Positions 1-5,228 of a DNA stretch of 5,283 nucleotides are shown here, in pieces. The position numbers and the translations under genes are program-made. The DNA comes from a bacterium (GTDB lineage Bacteria > UBA9089 > JAHJRX01). The stretch spans positions 1 to 5,283 of the forward strand of contig JASEGW010000113.1 of the NCBI GenBank assembly GCA_030017825.1, in the 5' to 3' direction. Below the pieces are notes generated by a model. That model saw nothing but the letters and a program-made list of their open reading frames with translations, was not told where the DNA came from and did not search any database. Every line of letters starts with the position of its first letter. Position 1 is the first letter of the stretch.

Positions 1-51
1 TAGTTGGTATTGTTAGTTTTATTGGTTAATTGAGTTTTGATATTGGCGTTA

Positions 52-180
52 CTATCTTTTCTGCACCCTTTTCCTCATTCTGTCTCTTATTTTGTCTCCT
101 ACATTCCCTTCTCCTGCATATCCTATTGTCAATCCTATCCCCAATAAACACCCACTAAATACTAACATTTTTGTCCACAT
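52..180 (-). CDS. Small membrane or secreted peptide, 42 aa, function unknown
   Basis: I do not recognise a family. The frame begins with ATG at 180 and ends with TAG followed directly by an in-frame TAA. A strong Shine-Dalgarno AGGAGG (190-195) sits 9 bases before the ATG, which is the main reason to believe it. Residues 1-4 carry a lysine. Residues 5-21 are hydrophobic and glycine-rich (LVFSGCLLGIGLTIGY). The last 20 residues are strongly charged, with eight Lys/Arg against three Asp/Glu. This fits either a single-span membrane peptide with a basic cytoplasmic tail, or a signal peptide cleaved after Ala22 (GYA-G) that releases a short basic peptide. A lipobox reading at Cys11 is unlikely because the hydrophobic stretch before it is too short. 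It lies about 100 bases downstream of the tRNA on the same strand and could share its transcript. Confidence 0.6.
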   Translation of the reverse strand: MWTKMLVFSGCLLGIGLTIGYAGEGNVGDKIRDRMRKRVQKR

Positions 181-279
181 TTTTATCACCCTCCTCTTTT
201 AATTATACATCGAATATTGGTTGTAATTATTATTTTGGATTTTTGCTTGCAAAATGAAATGAATTTTTGGCAGGAAAAA

Positions 280-357
280 TGGTCGGGGCGAGCCGATTTG
301 AACGGCCGACCCCCAGCCCCCCATGCTGGTGCGCTAACCAAGCTGCGCTACGCCCCG
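280..357 (-). tRNA. tRNA-Pro (anticodon GGG)
   Basis: Read on the minus strand, a full cloverleaf folds. The 7-bp acceptor stem is CGGGGCG/CGCCCCG. The D arm is GCGC...GCGC with GG in the loop. The anticodon stem CCAGC/GCTGG encloses the 7-base loop ATGGGGG, and the T arm GGCCG-TTCAAAT-CGGCT has one G-U pair. Loop position 33 is T, positions 34-36 are GGG, and 37 is G, as expected for a proline tRNA reading CCC/CCU. The discriminator base is A and the CCA end is encoded (280-282). It starts 8 bases after the stop codon of the MerR-type gene, so the two are probably on one transcript and separated by tRNA processing. A T5 run follows the CCA directly, but I see no convincing hairpin terminator after it. 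Confidence 0.97.
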
Positions 358-365
358 ATATTTAT

Positions 366-692
366 TTACGACTCTAACATGTGAAGCATTTCGTTTAGTT
401 CTTGTTTTACCCAATTCGCATTTATAGTATTCTCTTTTATATTACATACAACTGGATATTTCTTTAAAACTTCTTTTGCTCCAGAAATAGTATATTTTTT
501 ATCATGTAACAAATTCTTAATTGTTTGTATTAACTCTAAATCTTTCTGTCGATATCTTCTTTGACCAGCTTCGCTCTTTTCAGGTTTTAAATTACTAAAC
601 TCTGTCTCCCAATACCTCAATACATGTGGTTTTATTTTAACTATACGAGCTATTTCACTTATAGAAAAATATATTTTTTCTTCTTTGTTCAT
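366..692 (-). CDS. MerR-family transcriptional regulator, short form (108 aa)
   Basis: This is a DNA-binding regulator of the MerR superfamily. Residues 8-30 form the helix-turn-helix (FSISEIARIVKI...VLRYWE). The wing and second helical part follow with the signature GQRRYRQKDLELI (43-55), then a helix with TISGAKEVL (68-76). The protein ends after a short helical tail (about 90-108), so it has the DNA-binding domain and a probable dimerisation helix but no room for a ligand-binding domain. The ATG at 692 is preceded by AAGGA with 7 bases spacing. The gene lies beyond the terminator that ends the HU operon, has its own candidate promoter at 723-750, and is followed after 8 bases by tRNA-Pro. 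From memory, similar small MerR proteins sit beside ihfA and a proline tRNA in Deltaproteobacteria. No target is known from the sequence; autoregulation is plausible. Confidence 0.92.
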   Translation of the reverse strand: MNKEEKIYFSISEIARIVKIKPHVLRYWETEFSNLKPEKSEAGQRRYRQKDLELIQTIKNLLHDKKYTISGAKEVLKKYPVVCNIKENTINANWVKQELNEMLHMLES

Positions 693-702
693 AAAATTTC
701 CT

Positions 703-725
703 TAACTATTCAGCATAAACTTAAA
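703..725. repeat. 23-bp direct repeat, copy A
   Basis: On the plus strand this begins with TAACTATTCAGCA and continues AAAC and TAAA with single variable bases between. It matches 5206-5228 at 21 of 23 positions in the same orientation, 4503 bases away. This copy lies in the MerR leader, directly upstream of its Shine-Dalgarno on the minus strand (TGCTGAATAGTTAAGGA). Its nature is unknown; it may be a dispersed genomic repeat or a mobile-element end. Confidence 0.6.
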
Positions 726-750
726 ATAAAGGAACATATTCTTATGTCGA
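723..750 (-). promoter_or_regulatory. Candidate sigma-70 promoter for the MerR–tRNA-Pro unit
   Basis: On the minus strand, TCGACA (745-750, five of six bases to the -35 consensus) is followed after 16 bases by TATTTT (723-728, four of six to the -10 consensus). Transcription would start near 716, giving a leader of about 24 bases that includes the AAGGA ribosome site. A promoter is expected here because a strong terminator lies just upstream. The exact assignment is tentative, since A+T-rich DNA offers other -10-like hexamers. Confidence 0.35.
734..747. promoter_or_regulatory. Candidate operator: ACATA-TTCT-TATGT palindrome
   Basis: This is a perfect 5-bp inverted repeat with a 4-base centre, lying in the spacer between the proposed -35 and -10 of the MerR gene promoter and touching the -35. 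MerR-family proteins are known to bind dyads in the -35/-10 spacer, so it could be an autoregulatory site. The spacer here is 16 bases rather than the stretched 19-20 bases of classic MerR-activated promoters. The arms are short and could occur by chance. Confidence 0.3.
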
Positions 751-800
751 ACTCGGGTTATCTTAATTCTTTCTATAATTACTTGCATTATTGTAATTAC

Positions 801-846
801 AAAAAAAATAGAAGGAAGCCATACTTTACTTCCTTCTATTTTTTAT
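801..846. terminator. Strong intrinsic terminator after the HU gene, probably bidirectional
   Basis: AATAGAAGGAAG (807-818) pairs perfectly with CTTCCTTCTATT (829-840) around a 10-base loop. Flanking A and T runs can lengthen the stem by a few pairs. On the minus strand the stem runs into TATTTTTTTT, a classic U-tract, about 25 bases after the HU stop codon. On the plus strand it is followed by TTTTTTATTTTA, so it could also stop transcription from the other side. It separates the operon ending with HU from the MerR–tRNA-Pro unit. Confidence 0.88.
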
Positions 847-863
847 TTTAATAAAGTCCACAT

Positions 864-1133
864 TTATCTAGTAGCCTGTTTTAGAGCTTCACCAGCACGA
901 AAAACAGGAACTTTTTTTGCAGGAATATTTATGACCTCACCAGTTTGAGGATTTCTACCTTTTCTGGAAGATCTTTCTTTCACTTCAAAACTTCCAAAGC
1001 CAATAAGTTGTATTTTTTCTCCTCTCGATAAAGCCTCCTTTATGGAGTCTAAAACACAATTTACTGCATCGCCAGCTCTCCTTTTAGTTAGACCCATATC
1101 TGCTACAGAATTAATTAAATCAGCTTTTGTCAT
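864..1133 (-). CDS. hup: HU/IHF-family DNA-binding protein (89 aa)
   Basis: This is a nucleoid-associated histone-like protein that bends DNA as a dimer. Family marks are MTKADLI at the N-terminus, GFGSFEVKERSSRKGRNPQTGE (about 45-66, written here as the family signature), and KKVPVFRAGEALK (73-85) at the C-terminus. Pro62 at the tip of the beta arm is the DNA-intercalating residue. The open frame extends upstream to an ATG at 1157, but that earlier start would code through the AAAGGAGGTGA ribosome site. The ATG at 1133 gives the usual family length of about 90 residues and the standard MTKADL start, so I use it. The gene follows gpsA by 37 bases and is the last gene before the terminator at 801-846. 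The sequence looks closer to HU, but the MerR/tRNA-Pro neighbourhood recalls ihfA. HU versus an IHF-alpha-like role is not settled. Confidence 0.95.
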   Translation of the reverse strand: MTKADLINSVADMGLTKRRAGDAVNCVLDSIKEALSRGEKIQLIGFGSFEVKERSSRKGRNPQTGEVINIPAKKVPVFRAGEALKQATR

Positions 1134-1143
1134 ATTTCTATTG

Positions 1144-1152
1144 TCACCTCCT
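1144..1152 (-). promoter_or_regulatory. Ribosome binding site that decides the HU start
   Basis: On the minus strand, AGGAGGTGA lies 10 bases before the ATG at 1133 and is nearly fully complementary to the usual 3' end of 16S rRNA. An in-frame ATG at 1157 lies just upstream of it, so the longer frame would read the Shine-Dalgarno itself as Lys-Gly-Gly-Asp. The spacing is slightly long but acceptable. Confidence 0.85.
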
Positions 1153-1170
1153 TTCATTTATATATAATTT

Positions 1171-2202
1171 TTACATAAAATTTGGCTCCAATTCTATCTT
1201 AGGATTCCGTTGCATTAATTCTTTAACTGCTATCTTAGGGTTTTTCCCCTCATAAAGAATATTATACACTTGCTCACATATGGGAACTTCTACTCTAATT
1301 TCCGAAGCCAAATTATATATTGATTCAGTAGTCCTAACCCCTTCTGCCACCATAGTCATCTTAGATAAAGCTTTATTTAAAGAATAACCTTTGCCAATTA
1401 ACTCGCCAAAAAACCTATTTCTACTATGCTTGCTTATACAAGTTACTATCAAATCACCCATACCAGACAAACCAGCAAAAGTATGAGGATTTGCATTCAG
1501 GGTAACTCCTAATCGACTGATTTCAGCTAAACCTCGAGTCATTAATGCTGCTTTAGTATTATCACCTAAACCTAATCCATCGCATATACCTACTGCAATA
1601 GCTATAATATTTTTTAAGGCACCTCCTAATTCTACTCCTATTAAATCTTGAGAAGTATACACTCTAAAACAAGGAGATATAAACAATTTCTGAACTTCTT
1701 TTGCATCTTCAATCTTATAAGCTGAAACAACAACAGAGGTAGGAATATTTTTACTTACTTCTTCTGCATGGCTAGGACCTGTGAGAACCACCACCTTTTT
1801 TTTAAACTGAGGCAAAACTTCTTCAATTATTTGAGAAGGTCTTAAAAAAGAATTATTTTCTATGCCTTTAATAACCGAAATAATTTTCTTATCTTTATTG
1901 ATACTCTTTATTAAACTCGCCGTATCTCTTAAAACATGAGAAGGAATAGCAAATACTATATATTCTGCATCCTTAACAGCTTCGTTGATATCAGAAACAA
2001 AACTAATTCCTTGGGGTATAGATATGTTTGGAAGATATTTCTTATTTTCTAACTCTTCCCTTATTTTGGCAAGATGTTCTTTAAAAAAATCCCAAAGAAT
2101 TACTTTATGGCCATTTTTATGAAGTAAAATACATAATGTCGTGCCCCACGAACCCGCACCAATCAAAGTAATTCTAGCTTTTTTACAATCAATAATGCCC
2201 AT
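1171..2202 (-). CDS. gpsA: Glycerol-3-phosphate dehydrogenase [NAD(P)+], GpsA
   Basis: This cytoplasmic enzyme reduces dihydroxyacetone phosphate to sn-glycerol-3-phosphate, the backbone for phospholipids. The Rossmann nucleotide-binding loop GAGSWGT is at 15-21. IKGIE (111-115) and TGPSHAEEV (141-149) match the conserved core. Lys197 in ELGGALKNI fits the catalytic lysine, followed by NTKAALMTRG (215-224), LSGMGDLIVTC (245-255), SRNRFFG (260-266) and EGVRT (287-291). The 343 residues are about normal for the family. The ATG at 2202 lies close before the Rossmann strand with no other in-frame start between. Its ribosome site is weak: only GTGAT a few bases upstream, with no GGAGG. It follows plsY by 51 bases and precedes the HU gene by 37. 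PlsY uses its product directly, which explains the pairing. Confidence 0.98.
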   Translation of the reverse strand: MGIIDCKKARITLIGAGSWGTTLCILLHKNGHKVILWDFFKEHLAKIREELENKKYLPNISIPQGISFVSDINEAVKDAEYIVFAIPSHVLRDTASLIKSINKDKKIISVIKGIENNSFLRPSQIIEEVLPQFKKKVVVLTGPSHAEEVSKNIPTSVVVSAYKIEDAKEVQKLFISPCFRVYTSQDLIGVELGGALKNIIAIAVGICDGLGLGDNTKAALMTRGLAEISRLGVTLNANPHTFAGLSGMGDLIVTCISKHSRNRFFGELIGKGYSLNKALSKMTMVAEGVRTTESIYNLASEIRVEVPICEQVYNILYEGKNPKIAVKELMQRNPKIELEPNFM

Positions 2203-2253
2203 ATTATCACATTAGTTAAAAAATTGTCAAGAAATATTTAAAGAATTTCCTTG

Positions 2254-2871
2254 CTATGATTGATTTTTTTGGCCAAATTTGTTTTCCGTGCCCAAATATA
2301 GTCTTTTTATGTTAGAAATATGACGTAAAATGATAAATATCCCCACCATTGCACTAAAAGTTGTCAGATGAATCCCATAATTTAAATAATACATCAATAA
2401 AGGAAGGCTAAGAGCAATAACAATTGATCCCAATGAAATATATCTCCATATAGCCACTATTATTACAAACAATCCTATGCAAATCATCATAGCCACTGGT
2501 GCCAAACCTATGAATATTCCTACACTAGTGGCTACCCCTTTTCCTCCTTTAAATTTTAGATAAAGTGGCCAATTATGACCCATTACCGCACACAAACCAG
2601 CAATAATCAGAATTAATTCCCTGTTTATAATTAAACCATTTAAAGCAAAACTATCTGCTACAATTACTGCCAATAAACCTTTACCAATATCCAATAATAA
2701 AACTATTATACCTGTAATTTTACCTACAGTGCGATAAACATTAGTAGCACCTAAATTTCCACTTCCATATTCTCTAATATCAATTCCTTTTAATAGTTTG
2801 CCCGCTAAATATCCAAAAGGAATTGCCCCCAATAAATAAGAAAAAATAAATAACATTACAATCTTAGGCAT
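2254..2871 (-). CDS. plsY: Acyl-phosphate glycerol-3-phosphate acyltransferase, PlsY
   Basis: This integral membrane enzyme transfers the acyl group from acyl-phosphate to position 1 of glycerol-3-phosphate, making lysophosphatidic acid. Numbered from the ATG at 2871 (205 residues), the three family motifs are present: SGNLGATNVYR (37-47), GHNWPLYLKFKGGKGVAT (98-115) and RHISNIKRLYLGTENKFG (183-200). About five hydrophobic spans separate them, beginning at residues 3-20. The frame can be extended to a TTG at 2892, adding seven mostly charged residues (MRKKERR), but that start has no better ribosome site. The ATG gives the typical start with the first membrane helix. The ATG overlaps the stop of the upstream STAND-type gene by 8 bases (ATGCCTAA), and the only Shine-Dalgarno-like sequence is a purine run (AAAGAGAG). 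Translation is thus probably coupled to the upstream gene. Confidence 0.96.
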   Translation of the reverse strand: MPKIVMLFIFSYLLGAIPFGYLAGKLLKGIDIREYGSGNLGATNVYRTVGKITGIIVLLLDIGKGLLAVIVADSFALNGLIINRELILIIAGLCAVMGHNWPLYLKFKGGKGVATSVGIFIGLAPVAMMICIGLFVIIVAIWRYISLGSIVIALSLPLLMYYLNYGIHLTTFSAMVGIFIILRHISNIKRLYLGTENKFGQKNQS

Positions 2872-4846
2872 TCTTCTCTCTTTCTTTCTCAATATTATCT
2901 TGAATAAAACTCTTTACCCTCATTACACTATTCTTAGCAATTTTCTCTAGTATAGGAATTACTACATCTCCCTTAGTTTCTATTACATCACATAGAGTAT
3001 TAATAGCAATCCATCTATTATTTTGGTTTTCATCCCGAGAAAGCCTTTCAAATGCTGGAATTAACTCATCATAGTGCTTCTTAATTACTCCTCTAAGAGA
3101 TATAGCCGCCATTTGACGAACATGCCATTCTTTATCTTGAGAAAGATTTATTAAAATGGGAATAACCTTTTTAGGTAACTTTTCTACAATTTCACCAAGA
3201 GAACTAGCAGCTACCCATCTTATATTCCAAATTGGATCTTGAGCTAAGCTTTCTAATATAGGCAATATTTTTTTCGGCTTCACAGACCAGTGGGCATAAC
3301 CATCTTCGTTTAAAGATAGAGATTTTTGTCTTTTGCTAAAATAAATCTTGCTTAAATCACCTAAACTACTAGCTGAAACTAACCTAATCATCCAATTAGG
3401 ATCACCAGATAGTTCTTTAAGAATTACAGTAGCCATCTCAAAGTATTTATCTTCAATTCCTCTTAAAACTCCATTATGATAGCTAGGATGACGAAAAGCA
3501 ATATTGCCAAAACTTGTAATGTAAGACGAAATATTTCTTCTTATTTTCTTAATCTCAGTAAAAGTAAGCTTTGGTAAATACTTAGCTCTCAATATCTTAT
3601 ACACCTTCTCGTATATTTTCCTAAATTCTTCTTCAGTAAAACCTTCATATAGAGCAATAGTAAACACCACAAATCTTTCCTCTTGGGAAAGATTGCAAAA
3701 CCAATTTTCAATAAATTTATCTATCTCTTTAGCTTCATTTATAGCTTCCAATAAACTATTTTCATCTTTAACATCTTGTAAATGCTCATTAACAAAATGC
3801 TCTATATTATGAGGAAAACGTAATTCGGTAATAATTTTATCTATATTTTCCTCTATTAATTTAATTTGAGTATTCTCAACTTTTTTTACTTGTGTTAGAT
3901 GTTTTTTTAATATTTTTTGCAAGTCATCATCCGAATAATCAGTCTCCTCGTTTATATCTATATAAGATTTCATATCAATATTTTCAATTTTTTCTGCCTT
4001 AAACAACATTTCTTGAAATTCTTTCCTCTTCAAAGTTACAACTACATAATTATTTTTTTTAAGCTCTTCAATAGAGTCAAATATATTTTTAATCATTAAA
4101 TTTTCTTCTTTTAGATCCATACCATTGAAAATATTGTCAAACAGTATTCCTGCATTTTTAATATTAAAAATATCTTCTACTTGAGATACTTTGCAACGTA
4201 TAATGGTATCTAAATTATATTCGTTTTTTAATTCTAATAACAAAGATATAGCCATTATGGCCTTTCCAATATGAGCAGGACCACATATATATAAACACTT
4301 ATTTTCAATTAGCAATCTATGGGCTTTTGCATATTTATTTTTTGGCTTAACATAGATTTGCAAAACTTTATCAATTTCATCCTTGGCAATAGGTAAATTA
4401 CTTGGTAGTTTTTTGGTAAGTTCTAAAAGAGAAATGAGATTTTCTATAGTCTTATTCTTAATTTCTTCGAAAGAAGAAAAAGTATGATATTTTCCTCTTA
4501 TTATCTTGTAAAAACCATTTAATCTTTCTTCAGAAATTCCTTTTCCTTTTAATTGCTTATCTTTAATCAAATCCTCATTTTTTACAAAAATAAATATATG
4601 CTTTTTATAATACCTAGCAATTTCTAATTCCTCATAAATTACCTGGGAAATAGTATTATCGATAAGCATTATATAAATATCGCAGCCTTTTATATTGTCT
4701 TGCTGCCAAGATGAGGTATATTTATCTCTTTGAGGATCATAATAAATTGGTTGTAGCTTTAAGTCTTTCTTCATTACCTTAATAAGAGCGTTTTTTTCTT
4801 TCTTTAATTCATCTTGAGAAGTACTTATAAATATTTTTATACTCAT
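2864..4846 (-). CDS. DUF4062–STAND-like P-loop–HEAT-repeat protein (660 aa), candidate conflict/defence sensor
   Basis: The function is unknown; the architecture is readable. Residues 1-95 resemble DUF4062, a flavodoxin/TIR-like fold: strand KIFIS (4-8) with an EL-KE helix, strand GCDIYIMLIDN (54-64), then YEELEIARYYKKHIFIFV (71-88). Residues about 163-320 resemble STAND NTPases of the nSTAND3 type. The P-loop GPAHIGKA (189-196) has Ala where Thr/Ser is usual. The Walker B-like strand AGILFDN (232-238) has Asp-Asn in place of Asp-Asp. A sensor-like strand is YVVVTLKR (267-274). Residues 375-460 are helical and end in FRHPSY (451-456), as in related STAND proteins. Residues 470-656 are about five HEAT repeats: Pro529, 563, 597 and 631 are exactly 34 apart, as are Arg543, 577 and 611. 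A 21-residue insert (about 501-521) splits repeats one and two. The ATG at 4846 has AGGAAG upstream. By analogy, the N-terminus would be the effector, the centre the switch and the repeats the sensor. This is inference. Confidence 0.85.
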   Translation of the reverse strand: MSIKIFISTSQDELKKEKNALIKVMKKDLKLQPIYYDPQRDKYTSSWQQDNIKGCDIYIMLIDNTISQVIYEELEIARYYKKHIFIFVKNEDLIKDKQLKGKGISEERLNGFYKIIRGKYHTFSSFEEIKNKTIENLISLLELTKKLPSNLPIAKDEIDKVLQIYVKPKNKYAKAHRLLIENKCLYICGPAHIGKAIMAISLLLELKNEYNLDTIIRCKVSQVEDIFNIKNAGILFDNIFNGMDLKEENLMIKNIFDSIEELKKNNYVVVTLKRKEFQEMLFKAEKIENIDMKSYIDINEETDYSDDDLQKILKKHLTQVKKVENTQIKLIEENIDKIITELRFPHNIEHFVNEHLQDVKDENSLLEAINEAKEIDKFIENWFCNLSQEERFVVFTIALYEGFTEEEFRKIYEKVYKILRAKYLPKLTFTEIKKIRRNISSYITSFGNIAFRHPSYHNGVLRGIEDKYFEMATVILKELSGDPNWMIRLVSASSLGDLSKIYFSKRQKSLSLNEDGYAHWSVKPKKILPILESLAQDPIWNIRWVAASSLGEIVEKLPKKVIPILINLSQDKEWHVRQMAAISLRGVIKKHYDELIPAFERLSRDENQNNRWIAINTLCDVIETKGDVVIPILEKIAKNSVMRVKSFIQDNIEKEREKNA

Positions 4847-4880
4847 GATTACTTCCTATATAGCACCTATTAATCATAAT

Positions 4881-4994
4881 TTGACATAGAGCAAATTGAT
4901 TTAACTATGAACGAACATTATGTTTCTACCGATATTATGTTCCTACCGGAACAATTATTCTCATACCTTATTTACCTACATTATCCTATGTCCA
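4881..4994. mobile_element. Possible remnant of a mobile-element end or short miniature element
   Basis: TTGACATAG (4881-4889) and CTATGTCCA (4986-4994) form an imperfect 9-bp terminal inverted repeat (eight of nine) bounding 114 bases. Inside lies a tandem repeat with a palindrome. Several repeated sites near an end are known for IS21-type elements, where they serve as transposase-binding sites. There is no transposase gene in the window and no target-site duplication that I could find, so this stays tentative. TTGACA also equals a plus-strand -35 consensus, but no plus-strand gene follows. Confidence 0.25.
4917..4948. repeat. Two tandem 15-bp repeats, period 17
   Basis: On the plus strand ATTATGTTTCTACCG (4917-4931) and ATTATGTTCCTACCG (4934-4948) differ at one base and start 17 bases apart. 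The second copy overlaps a perfect inverted repeat GTTCC-TACC-GGAAC (4939-4952), and the first overlaps the weaker dyad GAAC-ATTAT-GTTT (4913-4925). They lie 70-105 bases upstream of the STAND gene start, where they could be an operator array, a transposase-binding array, or the origin of a structured leader. Confidence 0.65.
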
Positions 4995-5047
4995 CTTTTG
5001 GTTAATAACTGCTATACTTTTTAATCTCTATATATATCTTTGCTACC

Positions 5048-5077
5048 ATATTTTCCTTGCTAAATCAAGGAAAATAT
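5048..5077. repeat. 12-bp perfect inverted repeat (hairpin)
   Basis: ATATTTTCCTTG (5048-5059) pairs perfectly with CAAGGAAAATAT (5066-5077) around the 6-base loop CTAAAT. No T-tract follows the stem on either strand, so it is not a standard intrinsic terminator. It lies about 200 bases upstream of the STAND gene and could be a cruciform, a structured RNA leader or a repeat remnant. Confidence 0.6.
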
Positions 5078-5135
5078 CTAAGAAATTAAAAACTAAAAGT
5101 GAAAAGCACAGAGCTACAGCTCAAAAATATAAATA

Positions 5136-5166
5136 AATGCCCACTTGGTAATGACAAGTGGGCATT
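5136..5166 (-). terminator. Terminator-like hairpin, probably for a gene to the right of the window
   Basis: AATGCCCACTTG (5136-5147) pairs perfectly with CAAGTGGGCATT (5155-5166) around a 7-base loop. On the minus strand the stem is followed by TATTTATATTTTTG, a broken but U-rich tract; on the plus strand the following ATATTTATAAAT is weaker. It would isolate the STAND–plsY–gpsA–HU operon from transcription entering from the right. Confidence 0.6.
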
Positions 5167-5205
5167 GAATATTTATAAATAATCTTTTTAATGTAAACTA
5201 ATCTG

Positions 5206-5228
5206 TAACTATTCAGCAGAAACCTAAA
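5206..5228. repeat. 23-bp direct repeat, copy B
   Basis: This begins with TAACTATTCAGCA and continues AAAC and TAAA. It matches 703-725 with two substitutions. It lies in gene-free sequence beyond the terminator-like hairpin. Together the two copies bracket the STAND–plsY–gpsA–HU block and its terminator. Confidence 0.6.

Noticed and set aside
202..207. TATAAT on the minus strand upstream of the 42-residue gene
   Set aside because: It is a perfect -10, but no -35-like hexamer lies at 16-18 bases, and the start it predicts would fall on the Shine-Dalgarno itself, leaving almost no leader.
241..254. TTTTG-CTTG-CAAAA hairpin after the tRNA as terminator
   Set aside because: The stem is short and A+T-rich, and no T-tract follows it on the minus strand.
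624..851. Plus-strand open frame of 75 codons
   Set aside because: It overlaps the MerR gene start, its leader and the terminator, has no ribosome site, and its product is a low-complexity Phe/Tyr-rich sequence expected from the complement of A+T-rich DNA.
2872..2892. TTG start giving PlsY seven extra residues
   Set aside because: The ATG at 2871 places the first membrane helix at the usual distance and forms a coupled overlap with the upstream stop codon. The TTG offers no better ribosome site.
3917..4099. Plus-strand open frame of 60 codons
   Set aside because: It lies entirely inside the STAND-type gene on the opposite strand, has no ribosome site, and is rich in Ile/Phe as antisense shadows are.
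4881..4909. Plus-strand promoter starting with TTGACA
   Set aside because: The -10 position (ACTATG) is poor, and no plus-strand gene or RNA could be supported downstream.
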